64,000 nt of DNA from DAOPJM01 sp035399665 (GTDB lineage: Bacteria; Bacillota; Clostridia; Christensenellales; CAG-138), in NCBI GenBank assembly GCA_035399665.1, contig DAOPJM010000003.1, forward strand, positions 1 through 64,000, in the 5' to 3' direction. The position numbers and the translations under genes were made by a program. The notes beneath the pieces are model-generated. The model did no database searches. It was given only the letters and a program-made list of their open reading frames with translations, and was not told where the DNA came from. Below, in pieces: positions 1 through 7,591 of this stretch; position 1 is the first letter of the stretch, and each line of letters opens with the position of its first letter.

Positions 1-631
1 CGTCCCACTCATGCTCCGTGCATTCATTCTCCGTCATGGCATAGAGGATGCAGTCCGCGGCCGACAACACAGCGGTGAACGATCCGTCGGTATGAGTGAC
101 ATAATACGAACTCTCATTACTTACTGTGTATAGGGTACAAGTTGTATCAGAAGCGGCATATCTGAAGTTGGATGTTTCGTTGGAAGAAGCGTCCCCAATC
201 AGTGAAAGTCCCGCTGTTTCTCCGCTTACGTCCACATTAAGATAAGAACCGTTCATAAGTGTGAACGTTCCCGCCTCGGCATCCGTCTCTGCCGCGGTAA
301 AGAAGCAGGCTTGCGCGTCTGACTTGGATAAGCTGAGCTTGCCATCCGACATTGTTGCCTGAACAACTGTCAAAGCACCCTCTGATACTGCGAGGATGTA
401 TGCGCTGTCGGAGCTGATACCGCTTACAATCAGATACCGGGTTCCGCTTGTGATGGCGGTCACCTTCTCATAGGTGTAGAACGCATCCTTGGTCTGCGAT
501 TGCATGGCTGCTATCGCAGAGCTATGCGACGCTGCGGCAGCGTCGCCTTCTTCCTCTGCTGATACTATGGAAAAAGGCTGCAGCAGCATCGCTAAAGTGA
601 CTAATATGGCAAGTATTCTGCGAAACTTCAT
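1..631 (-). CDS. Secreted protein, C-terminal part beyond the window
   Basis: Reads leftward from an ATG at 629-631 and stays open to base 1, so about 210 N-terminal residues are visible. Residues 1-25 form a classical signal peptide (MKFRRI basic start, hydrophobic core, cleavage near VSA-EEE). The mature part is Ser/Thr/Ala-rich with no enzymatic motif I recognise. Near the edge it has a Cys-Thr-Glu-His-Glu-Trp stretch of the kind often repeated in large surface or dockerin-like Firmicutes proteins. A strong Shine-Dalgarno (AGGAGGTG) lies 8 bases before the ATG, and a promoter with a palindrome in its spacer lies upstream. Exported protein of unknown function; it may be much longer than what is visible. 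Confidence 0.75.
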   Translation of the reverse strand, partial: MKFRRILAILVTLAMLLQPFSIVSAEEEGDAAAASHSSAIAAMQSQTKDAFYTYEKVTAITSGTRYLIVSGISSDSAYILAVSEGALTVVQATMSDGKLSLSKSDAQACFFTAAETDAEAGTFTLMNGSYLNVDVSGETAGLSLIGDASSNETSNFRYAASDTTCTLYTVSNESSYYVTHTDGSFTAVLSAADCILYAMTENECTEHEWD

Positions 632-667
632 TGGCAGGCACCTCCTGATAACTATATAATTAGTTTA

Positions 668-695
668 ATTATATCATGTTCACAGGAACATGCAA
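668..695 (-). promoter_or_regulatory. Promoter with operator-like inverted repeat
   Basis: On the minus strand, TTGCAT (690-695) and TATAAT (668-673) are 16 bases apart, upstream of the secreted protein gene that starts at 631. Between the boxes sits a perfect 7-bp inverted repeat with a 4-base spacer, CATGTTC-N4-GAACATG (675-692). It fills the spacer and touches the -35 box, a typical place for a repressor operator. The half-site order (GTTC-N4-GAAC) is opposite to the Bacillus LexA box (GAAC-N4-GTTC). Confidence 0.55.
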
Positions 696-744
696 GCAAA
701 ATTTATCGTACTTGCCAAGAAGTGGTATCGCTAAATAGAATCTG

Positions 745-1779
745 CTAATTTAGGATTACTGCGTACTCGCTGATTCGTTCGGCCATCTTTCCCACGCGCT
801 GCGCGCAGGGTACACAGGCTTTGAGCTCCGACATGAGCGCGTCGGCGTCATCCTTATGTACGGCAATCAAAAGCCCTCCTGAGGTCTGCGGATCGAATAG
901 AGCATCGCAAATTGCGGTACTTACTTGGCCGAGATTGCAGTATGGCTCGGCAAAGCTGCGATTTCTGTACATCCCCGCGGGTAAAATACCCATGGAAGCG
1001 AACTCAAGCGCTTCGGGTATAATGCTCACAGCGTTAGTATCGACAATAGCTGTTGTCTTTGAACCGTTTGCCATTTCGCAAAGATGACCCAAAAATGAGA
1101 ATCCCGTTATATCGGTGCAGGCGCTGACACGATACTTGACCATACAGTCCCTTGCCGACTTGTTTAGCGTGGACATCAGCTGTAAACAAAGCTCCGCTCC
1201 ATCAGGCGACAGCATATCAGCCTTATGAGCTGTCGTCAGTATCCCTATCCCTAAGGGTTTCGTCAGGATGAGTACATCTCCTGCATGTGCGCCGCAGTTC
1301 TTCAGTACCTTGTCGGGATGAACGAATCCAGTCACCGACAGTCCATACTTAGGTTCATCGTCGTATATGCTGTGACCACCCGCAATAACCGCTCCCGCCT
1401 CAAAAACCTTGTCATATCCGCCTCGAAGTATGGCGTGGACATACTCCTTGTCCATGCTTTCAGGAACACACATGATATTGAGCGCGAGCTTTGGCTCCGC
1501 CCCCATGGCATAAACGTCTGAGAGCGCGTTGGTGGCCGCTATCTGTCCAAACATATACGGATCATCGGCGATTGGCGGAAAGAAATCGAGGGTCTGCACT
1601 ATTGCAAGCTCATCCGAAATCCGATAAACGCAGCAATCATCACTCTTGTCATAGCCGACAATAAGATTCTCATCATGCTTTAAGTTCAGCCCGGTCAACA
1701 GCTTTGCGAGTTCGCCTGCACCAACCTTCGCTCCGCATCCGGAACACTTTGTCAATTTGGTTAGCTTAATGTCGTTCAT
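745..1779 (-). CDS. selD: Selenide, water dikinase (selenophosphate synthase)
   Basis: Makes selenophosphate from selenide and ATP, the activated selenium donor for selenocysteine, selenouridine and the selenium cofactor of molybdenum hydroxylases. The 344-residue protein has the N-terminal Cys15/Lys18 active-site motif (SGC-GAK), the glycine-rich HSIYDDEPKYG segment of the family, and the C-terminal DPQTSGGLL motif. The catalytic position is Cys, not Sec. I start it at the ATG at 1777-1779, 7 bases after GGGAGG. The frame continues 13 codons further upstream, but without a ribosome-binding site. The start overlaps the yqeB stop by 14 bases, so the two are translationally linked. Last gene of yqeC-yqeB-selD. 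Confidence 0.95.
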   Translation of the reverse strand: MNDIKLTKLTKCSGCGAKVGAGELAKLLTGLNLKHDENLIVGYDKSDDCCVYRISDELAIVQTLDFFPPIADDPYMFGQIAATNALSDVYAMGAEPKLALNIMCVPESMDKEYVHAILRGGYDKVFEAGAVIAGGHSIYDDEPKYGLSVTGFVHPDKVLKNCGAHAGDVLILTKPLGIGILTTAHKADMLSPDGAELCLQLMSTLNKSARDCMVKYRVSACTDITGFSFLGHLCEMANGSKTTAIVDTNAVSIIPEALEFASMGILPAGMYRNRSFAEPYCNLGQVSTAICDALFDPQTSGGLLIAVHKDDADALMSELKACVPCAQRVGKMAERISEYAVILN

Positions 1780-2557
1780 GATATCCTCCCAGTATTGCTT
1801 CAAGCACTCCGCCGCCAACGGCTCTTGCCTTGTCGGAAACGGTATAACAATTGTTCAAAACGCCTCTTGGATCTATGTCCCCGCACTTTTCATCTGCAAA
1901 CACCTTTGTGCCATTCGGAAGCAGCCCGCGAATAATACCATCGATTTTACTGCAAATGGGTTTGCCGTTGACCACAGCTGCGACATCTCCCGCTTTCACG
2001 CTGTCACCAATTTCGTGCTTTGATTCAAAATAACCCGCGCAAGGCGTCCTCAACACCCTTTCAACGGTATATCCGCCGATATTCCCGGGTATACCCGTGT
2101 TTGGAGCGGCAGTACCCTGATGAATGACCCTGCCCAAATTATGCCCTCTTTGAGTTTCCACAACAGCATGGCAATCCATACCGGCGCAAAAACCCGGACC
2201 TACTCCTATCACTATCGGAGCAAGGTCAATATGAGTGCCGATATTGCGCTTTGCAAGTATTGCGTCAACTACGACATCGGGATGAAGCTCAGATATGCAG
2301 TCAGCGTTTTTGTCTGTAATAACGGCAATTTTTCCTTCCCTAACCATTTGCAGAGCTTCCTGAACATCTTTTGCAAGCGTTGCGTAAACGCCCTCTATTT
2401 CTTGAGAGCCGCAGCGTATCGCTTCAGAAAAGCACACCGTGCGCCTAATGGCGGTAGGCTCGGCAAGGTCAGTCATGACCAATTCAAAGCCGCAATTGTG
2501 CAGGCGAACAGCTATACCGCTGGCTATATCCCCCGCCCCCTTTATGACAACAAGCAT
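1766..2557 (-). CDS. yqeB: YqeB, selenium-dependent molybdenum hydroxylase maturation protein
   Basis: A 263-residue protein of the YqeB (EF2563) family, a genomic marker of bacteria that use a labile selenium cofactor in molybdenum hydroxylases. The N-terminus (MLVVIKGAGDIASGIAVRL) is a Rossmann-like nucleotide-binding start. The middle has the conserved GVGPGFCAG and TQRGHNLGRVI segments, and the C-terminus is biotinyl/lipoyl-like with an AVGGG ending. Its exact reaction is unknown. I start at the ATG at 2555-2557, preceded by GGAGG at 8 bases. A TTG five codons upstream is possible but lacks a site. It overlaps yqeC by 16 bases upstream and selD by 14 downstream. Confidence 0.9.
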   Translation of the reverse strand: MLVVIKGAGDIASGIAVRLHNCGFELVMTDLAEPTAIRRTVCFSEAIRCGSQEIEGVYATLAKDVQEALQMVREGKIAVITDKNADCISELHPDVVVDAILAKRNIGTHIDLAPIVIGVGPGFCAGMDCHAVVETQRGHNLGRVIHQGTAAPNTGIPGNIGGYTVERVLRTPCAGYFESKHEIGDSVKAGDVAAVVNGKPICSKIDGIIRGLLPNGTKVFADEKCGDIDPRGVLNNCYTVSDKARAVGGGVLEAILGGYHERH

Positions 2558-3237
2558 TTCCCTGACCTCCAAATCTCCGATATAACTGTTGCGTCCTTTA
2601 GTTTTGTTATGGCAACAGGCAAATCCGTCATTGCCGCCATCTTCTGCGCAAGCCTTTGTCGTTCTTCGTCGTCGGCTCCGTTGAGTACAAGCCCGCTCAC
2701 CTTGGGGTAGGCAAGGACATTTATCATCACGTCAGAAGCTGTTGCATTGTCATTGACGTCTTTACCAAAACGTTCCGCGAATAGCTGTGGCCTATGAACA
2801 ACTTCAATTATTGGTTCGCCAATTCCCCACAGCCCCACAACAGCTAAGACTTTTTCGGCGCATTCTGGTATGGCAGGCTCCCAAGATGCATGGGTCTTCA
2901 GAGGAAGTCGTTTAGAACCGTCGGCCTCGACTATCAATAAGCCGCTCAGCTTCATAAGCTCATCGAAGCTCTGCTCAGGGCTTGCCTGCTTGCCATTTTC
3001 CGCAATCTCAGCAACACAAATGAGCGTGTGTTCGGAAAGGCGTTCGCCAACGCGTCTCATGCACGGCATATGACTTGGTGTTTTTATCTTTGTAGAGGTT
3101 GTACAGATAACTGACGAAAAATCTTTCGCATAATCGGCGATGGCATACATGAGCGAGGTCTTTCCCCCTCCACCGACCAATGCGACACATTTGGCGTCAC
3201 CTATCATAATGCTGTAAAAATCCCGGAATTCAACCAC
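2542..3237 (-). CDS. yqeC: YqeC, selenium cofactor biosynthesis protein
   Basis: A 231-residue member of the YqeC family, always found with YqeB and SelD in organisms with selenium-dependent molybdenum hydroxylases. A P-loop (GGGGKTS, residues 22-28) follows a hydrophobic beta strand, and LIVEADGSKRLPLK near residue 105 looks like the Walker B region with the family DGS motif, so it probably binds and hydrolyses a nucleotide. The start is a GTG at 3235-3237, 6 bases after GGAGG. First gene of the operon, behind a good promoter at 3263-3291. Confidence 0.88.
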   Translation of the reverse strand: MVEFRDFYSIMIGDAKCVALVGGGGKTSLMYAIADYAKDFSSVICTTSTKIKTPSHMPCMRRVGERLSEHTLICVAEIAENGKQASPEQSFDELMKLSGLLIVEADGSKRLPLKTHASWEPAIPECAEKVLAVVGLWGIGEPIIEVVHRPQLFAERFGKDVNDNATASDVMINVLAYPKVSGLVLNGADDEERQRLAQKMAAMTDLPVAITKLKDATVISEIWRSGKCLLS

Positions 3238-3262
3238 ACTAAGCCTCCGTTATCCTGTTGAA

Positions 3263-3291
3263 AGAATAACACCTGAAGGCTTCATTGTCAA
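3263..3291 (-). promoter_or_regulatory. Promoter of yqeC-yqeB-selD
   Basis: Minus-strand TTGACA (3286-3291), 17-base spacer, TATTCT (3263-3268). Transcription would start near 3256, about 20 bases before the yqeC GTG. No selenium-specific regulatory site is evident. Confidence 0.7.
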
Positions 3292-3328
3292 CGACAACCG
3301 CCTAATGCGTCTATTAGTATATGATAAA

Positions 3329-3349
3329 GGAGCGGGACAATCCCGCTCC
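3329..3349 (-). terminator. Intrinsic terminator after glmS
   Basis: Perfect 9-bp GC-rich stem GGAGCGGGA / TCCCGCTCC with a 3-base loop, 28 bases past the glmS stop. On the minus strand it is followed by TTTATCAT, a short U-rich run. Confidence 0.75.
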
Positions 3350-3376
3350 GAAACGATTATCTCTTAGGTATCTGCG

Positions 3377-5206
3377 TCACTCCACGGTCACCGACTTGGC
3401 CAAGTTTCTCGGTTGATCCACGGGGCATCCCTTTTGAATCGCCATGTAATAGGCGAGCAGCTGCAGCGGAATGATTGCGCAGAAGGGTGTTAAGGTGGAA
3501 TCCAACAAAGGGATACTCCAGCTCTCATCGCAATGTCCTTCGACCTCAGAGTTATCGCCGCTCGTTACTGCAAGAACATTGGCTCCTCTGACCTTGACCT
3601 CCTCCATATTGCTTGCCATCTTGGAGACAAGCTCATTTTGAGTGGCAAGGGCAACCACAAGCGATCCTTCTTCGATTAGGGCTATGGTCCCGTGTTTCAG
3701 CTCTCCCGCCGCATACGCTTCGGAGTGTATGTAGGATATCTCCTTCAGCTTGAGCGCGGCCTCCATGGAGAGGGCGTAATCTATACCCCTGCCAATAAAG
3801 AACACATGCTTTACCGCGAAACAGCGGCTTGCAAAGTATTGTATACGTTCGCGATTATCAAGTATCTCCTGCATCGCGGCGGGAAGCTTTGTCATCTCAT
3901 CAAGCTTTACCTTAACCTCGGTCTCACTCAAATAACCGCGCTTTTGAGCCAGGTCAAGAGCTGCCAGGTATTGAACCGTGACCTGTGCCAGATATGACTT
4001 TGTAGCCGCGACAGCTATCTCAGGTCCCGCATAGGTGAACAGCACATTGTCAACTTCCCTCGCTATGGTGCTTCCTATGGCATTGCATACCGCAACCGTG
4101 CGCATACCGTTTCGTCGTCCTTTGCGCATAGCGGCTATCGTGTCCGCCGTCTCTCCCGATTGACTGACAAGCATCAAGGTTTCATCGGAGGACAGCACAT
4201 CATCTCCATAGCGGAATTCGGAAGCGATATCTATGTCCACCGGCAACTTTGCCATTCTCTCGATGAACTTCTTACCAAGCATCGCGGAATGATAAGCCGA
4301 GCCGCAAGCGATAATCCTAATGCGCTTCAATGCTTTTGCTTCGTCTTTATTCCACGGGAAGCAGTCCGCTTTCAGCTTGCCTAACTTAAGGTTTGCGTAC
4401 TGTTCAAGCGTTTTTTTAAACGCTATGGGCTGTTCACATATCTCCTTCATCATGAAATGCTCGTAGTTGCCCTTCTTGGCGGCTTCGACATCCCAATCAA
4501 TATGCGTTGGAGTTTTCTCTATGCTCTGCCCAAACTCATTGTAATAGCTTATGCCGTCCTCGCGCATGATGGCAATTTGTCTGTCATCCATAAAGCAGAC
4601 ATCGCGGGTATATGGAAGCAAAGCTGGAATGTCCGAAGCGATAAACGAACCCTTCTCGCTGTGTCCTATGACCATTGGACTGTCCTTGCAAGCGCAATAT
4701 ATCGTCTTAGGATCGTCCCTGAACAATATGGCAAGCGCAAACGAACCTTCAAGCAGCTGAGTACAGGCGACAACCGCCGCCAAAGGATCTCCCATGTAGA
4801 CTGTTCCAAGCAGCTGTGCCACAACCTCGGTGTCGGTCTCGGACACAAAGACGCATCCCTTGTTGATAAGCATATCCTTGAGCTTCTTGTAGTTTTCGAT
4901 TATACCGTTATGCACCAGGGCAATCTGCTTAGCGTCATCGGTATGCGGGTGTGAGTTGATGTAGTTGGGTTCTCCATGCGTTGCCCAACGGGTATGCCCT
5001 ATTCCGCAGTGTCCCGAAATGGGATGCTGTTCCAGAAGCTTTGAAAGATTCTCAAGCTTGCCTTGGGTCTTTTCGAGTACTATCTGCTTTCCGTCCCAAA
5101 CGGCAACGCCCGCGGAATCATAGCCCCTGTATGCCAAGGCCGAAAGCCCGTCCATCAGAGCGGAAACACAATCCAGCTTACCCACATATCCAACGATACC
5201 ACACAT
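3377..5206 (-). CDS. glmS: Glutamine-fructose-6-phosphate aminotransferase (isomerizing)
   Basis: Makes glucosamine-6-phosphate from fructose-6-phosphate and glutamine, the entry to peptidoglycan amino sugars. The protein has 609 residues, the usual length. It starts MCGIVGYVG, giving the N-terminal Cys nucleophile of the class II glutaminase domain (about 1-225). Two SIS sugar-isomerase domains follow (SQSGETADT and the later GRGIDYALSMEAALK). It ends with the conserved PRNLAKSVTVE. The ATG at 5204-5206 has an upstream GAGGTG. It has its own strong promoter and terminator, so it is monocistronic. The leader is only about 26 bases, so the glmS ribozyme common in Gram-positives is absent here. 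Confidence 0.97.
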   Translation of the reverse strand: MCGIVGYVGKLDCVSALMDGLSALAYRGYDSAGVAVWDGKQIVLEKTQGKLENLSKLLEQHPISGHCGIGHTRWATHGEPNYINSHPHTDDAKQIALVHNGIIENYKKLKDMLINKGCVFVSETDTEVVAQLLGTVYMGDPLAAVVACTQLLEGSFALAILFRDDPKTIYCACKDSPMVIGHSEKGSFIASDIPALLPYTRDVCFMDDRQIAIMREDGISYYNEFGQSIEKTPTHIDWDVEAAKKGNYEHFMMKEICEQPIAFKKTLEQYANLKLGKLKADCFPWNKDEAKALKRIRIIACGSAYHSAMLGKKFIERMAKLPVDIDIASEFRYGDDVLSSDETLMLVSQSGETADTIAAMRKGRRNGMRTVAVCNAIGSTIAREVDNVLFTYAGPEIAVAATKSYLAQVTVQYLAALDLAQKRGYLSETEVKVKLDEMTKLPAAMQEILDNRERIQYFASRCFAVKHVFFIGRGIDYALSMEAALKLKEISYIHSEAYAAGELKHGTIALIEEGSLVVALATQNELVSKMASNMEEVKVRGANVLAVTSGDNSEVEGHCDESWSIPLLDSTLTPFCAIIPLQLLAYYMAIQKGCPVDQPRNLAKSVTVE

Positions 5207-5238
5207 ATCACACCTCGTACACGGTAAAATACTTTATG

Positions 5239-5267
5239 ATTATATTCTCACAAGCTCGGATTGTCAA
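5239..5267 (-). promoter_or_regulatory. Consensus promoter of glmS
   Basis: TTGACA (5262-5267), 17 bases, TATAAT (5239-5244) on the minus strand, a perfect sigma-A match. The -35 box overlaps the last codon and stop of the upstream phosphoesterase gene (stop at 5264-5266). The start near 5232 leaves a leader of about 26 bases. Confidence 0.85.
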
Positions 5268-6952
5268 TCAACATTATATATAACAATCTCATCGCCGTAA
5301 CTCATGTCCGAAAACCAAGGGCTGAGTATGGGGGATATTACATTTCCGTTTACATCTGTAAAGCGCATGGTCGTCGTTCTTGTATCAACGGTCACTGCAA
5401 GCCCTATAAACTCCGTATCGCCGTATATCTCCTCGCTGCTTATCTGCTGTACCTTGCATTTTCTTGAGACGAGTATGTTTGGGAATGTTGCGTTGCTCAT
5501 AAACCCATCCGCCTTCTGGCCGTCGTATCCTGCGTAAGCTTCGTAGTATACCAGCTCCGCTCCGTCCTCTATCTCAGAATCGATGTACATTAGCTGATGT
5601 CTGTGTCCGCCGAAGCATACTGTGAGCTTCATCTGCTCCAAGCGCTCTATCCATTGCTCCTTGTACTCCCTCGCATTGTCCTCACGATAGAAGAAGGTTA
5701 TGGGAATGTGACAAACCGCTATCCTGTATGTTACGCCTTCCGCATTGTATTCGCTGTCGGCGTTCGCTATAACGCTGTCAAGGAACTCAGTTTGTTCGGC
5801 TCGATAGGAATCGAAGCGTGAGGAGTCGAAATGCTCTGACCAATCATCTCCATGGTTTTCCCCCAAATCCAGAACTATGCCCCAGATGCTTTGTATGCGA
5901 AATGTATAATAGAAGCTCTGCCCGCTGCTGCCAACATACTTGTAATACTCATCAGCCATAACACCCTTTGTCTCATGGTTGCCCCTTGCGTACACAACAG
6001 GAATTGCGCCGCCTGTCACCTTCCCCGCAAGCTTAAGGAAATAGCATGCGTCCATATGCCTGTCTATCCAATTTGCCGTGTCGCCGCAGCAAATCAGAAA
6101 GTCAAGCTTATCGCCAAAATATGAGGCCGCTTTTGCAGGCGCGTTGTAATCGGTATGGGTATCGGAAATCACATAGTAGTTTATCCCGTCGGTGGTATCA
6201 ACCCCCTTCCACTCATATTCCTGCGAAAGGGTCTTTCCCTGTAAGGCGCAGTAAGGGCCTCTGAGGTACATTGCTCGCGTGCAGATGGTGTATGACTTGG
6301 CTTCGTCCAAGGCTTCCATGGGTACGGACACCTTATGTACTCTATCCTCGCTCGTCCTCGAGCCTGCGTACAGAGCATTGTATTCCTTACCGTCTATCAT
6401 GACGAATGCCGTACCCTTGACCTTGGTTGTGAACACTATCTGATACTCATCCCCAACCGCGTAAACCACCGGAATGGTGGTAAAGGAATTCGGTATCAAC
6501 CCCGTATGCGCATACAGCGCTGCAAGGACGAGAACCAACGCAATCGTCACCCGCAGCCATTTATGATCATACGCCTTGGTCTTAGGAAAAGCAAAAACTA
6601 AATACAGCGCAAGCGCAATGATTGCGTATGCCAAAAGTACATAGACTCCTTCTCTGAGAAAGTAACGATAGCTGTCTATTGTTACCGACATAATGTAGGC
6701 TTCGACAGCTGCAAAGAATAAGCCCAAAATAAGCGCGGCAAGCTCAAATGCCAAGCAGCGCTTTTTGACAAGCAACAGCGTCACAGACGTAACCGCAAGC
6801 GCAATGATTACGGAAAGGATGATGTAAGGCGAAGCCTGACCAATGATTGCTATGATACCCGACCACATCGGCCGTATCGCAAAATAGATCAATAGATTCA
6901 CAAGGGCAAGCGCCGATGTCACATACGGCAGCCAACGCATACGTCTTTTCAT
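5264..6952 (-). CDS. Membrane-anchored calcineurin-like metallophosphoesterase
   Basis: A 562-residue protein. The first 170 residues hold about five hydrophobic helices. Then comes a linker and beta-rich part (about 175-270), and a calcineurin-like phosphoesterase domain with the full metal-ligand series: D-T-H (SDTHTDY), CGDTA, RGNHET, CHIP and GGHRH. The catalytic domain probably faces outside, but topology is not certain from sequence alone. The substrate (nucleotide, phospholipid or wall polymer) cannot be told. The start is the ATG at 6950-6952 behind a GGGGGG run; a TTG seven codons upstream has no site. No terminator separates it from glmS, whose promoter begins inside its stop codon. 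Confidence 0.85.
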   Translation of the reverse strand: MKRRMRWLPYVTSALALVNLLIYFAIRPMWSGIIAIIGQASPYIILSVIIALAVTSVTLLLVKKRCLAFELAALILGLFFAAVEAYIMSVTIDSYRYFLREGVYVLLAYAIIALALYLVFAFPKTKAYDHKWLRVTIALVLVLAALYAHTGLIPNSFTTIPVVYAVGDEYQIVFTTKVKGTAFVMIDGKEYNALYAGSRTSEDRVHKVSVPMEALDEAKSYTICTRAMYLRGPYCALQGKTLSQEYEWKGVDTTDGINYYVISDTHTDYNAPAKAASYFGDKLDFLICCGDTANWIDRHMDACYFLKLAGKVTGGAIPVVYARGNHETKGVMADEYYKYVGSSGQSFYYTFRIQSIWGIVLDLGENHGDDWSEHFDSSRFDSYRAEQTEFLDSVIANADSEYNAEGVTYRIAVCHIPITFFYREDNAREYKEQWIERLEQMKLTVCFGGHRHQLMYIDSEIEDGAELVYYEAYAGYDGQKADGFMSNATFPNILVSRKCKVQQISSEEIYGDTEFIGLAVTVDTRTTTMRFTDVNGNVISPILSPWFSDMSYGDEIVIYNVD

Positions 6953-6984
6953 GGATGATTCCCCCCTTAACAAGTGTCATGCTT

Positions 6985-6990
6985 ATTATA
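6985..6990 (-). promoter_or_regulatory. Extended -10 element for the phosphoesterase gene
   Basis: Minus-strand TGT-TATAAT, an extended -10 box, about 33 bases before the ATG at 6952. The -35 region (TTTCAA at a 17-base distance) is poor. It lies in the short divergent gap to the + strand gene at 7066. Confidence 0.5.
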
Positions 6991-7065
6991 ACATAAATAC
7001 TTCACACTTGAAAACTGTTTCACAAAACATCGCGTTGTGTTAAAATGAGTCCGTGAGGTGAGAGT

Positions 7066-7491
7066 ATGAAATCAAAGGAACTGTTTCAAAGTCCGCTGTC
7101 TGCCGCCGAATCATGGGCAAGGCATTACAGTTCGCTCAATACCGACTATGAGTTTGGCGCGCTGTTGTACGAAAGGCGCGATAAACACGATGTGAGCTAT
7201 TTGGTCGGCAAGACACGAAAGGGTTCTAAGGGCAACGGAAGCCGTATACGTCCAAACGTTGTTATGCCTATCATCCTTGCTTTGTTGTTGGATTGGATGT
7301 GCTTCTTCGGTAAACCCATAGGTCTCCTCCATACCCACCCCATAAGCAAAAATGGCAAACCTTCCACCGCCTTTTCTAATGAGGATAAGCAGCTCACTAC
7401 CGGCAGGTACGGAATTAAGCTTTTATATGTGTTCATGATACCCCAAGGCGGCGGAAGAATGTTGACGTTCAAACAAGGCGATCAGTTGTAA
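7066..7491 (+). CDS. Small JAB-like (DUF4329-type) metalloprotease-fold protein
   Basis: A 141-residue protein with no signal peptide. It has a Glu in a strand near residue 30 (EFGALLYER), then GLLHTHP near residue 86 and, about 15 residues later, FSNEDKQ. This gives the E...HxHP...S..D arrangement of JAB/MPN zinc enzymes, closest to DUF4329. Such domains usually end large toxins or RHS proteins; here it stands alone. Shine-Dalgarno GAGGTGAG precedes the ATG. Transcribed away from the phosphoesterase gene. Function unknown: peptidase or deubiquitinase-like chemistry is possible but not shown. Confidence 0.6.
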   Translation: MKSKELFQSPLSAAESWARHYSSLNTDYEFGALLYERRDKHDVSYLVGKTRKGSKGNGSRIRPNVVMPIILALLLDWMCFFGKPIGLLHTHPISKNGKPSTAFSNEDKQLTTGRYGIKLLYVFMIPQGGGRMLTFKQGDQL

Positions 7492-7527
7492 TGCAATATT
7501 AAATTATCGTATTTCGATATTTTACTG

Positions 7528-7556
7528 TTGACATACGCATAGACCTGTGATATGAT
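7528..7556 (+). promoter_or_regulatory. Promoter of the DUF4173-like gene
   Basis: TTGACA (7528-7533), 17-base spacer, TATGAT (7551-7556). It starts 36 bases after the preceding stop codon and gives a leader of about 30 bases. Confidence 0.75.
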
Positions 7557-7591
7557 TCTTTAGAACCTTAATGAAAGGGGTCTTTAATAAC

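Noticed and set aside
675..692. LexA (SOS) box before the secreted protein gene
   Set aside because: The half-sites are GTTC-N4-GAAC, the reverse order of the Bacillus LexA site.
5207..5263. glmS ribozyme
   Set aside because: Only 57 bases separate the genes, and the promoter lies at 5239-5267. There is no space for the core of 75-200 bases.
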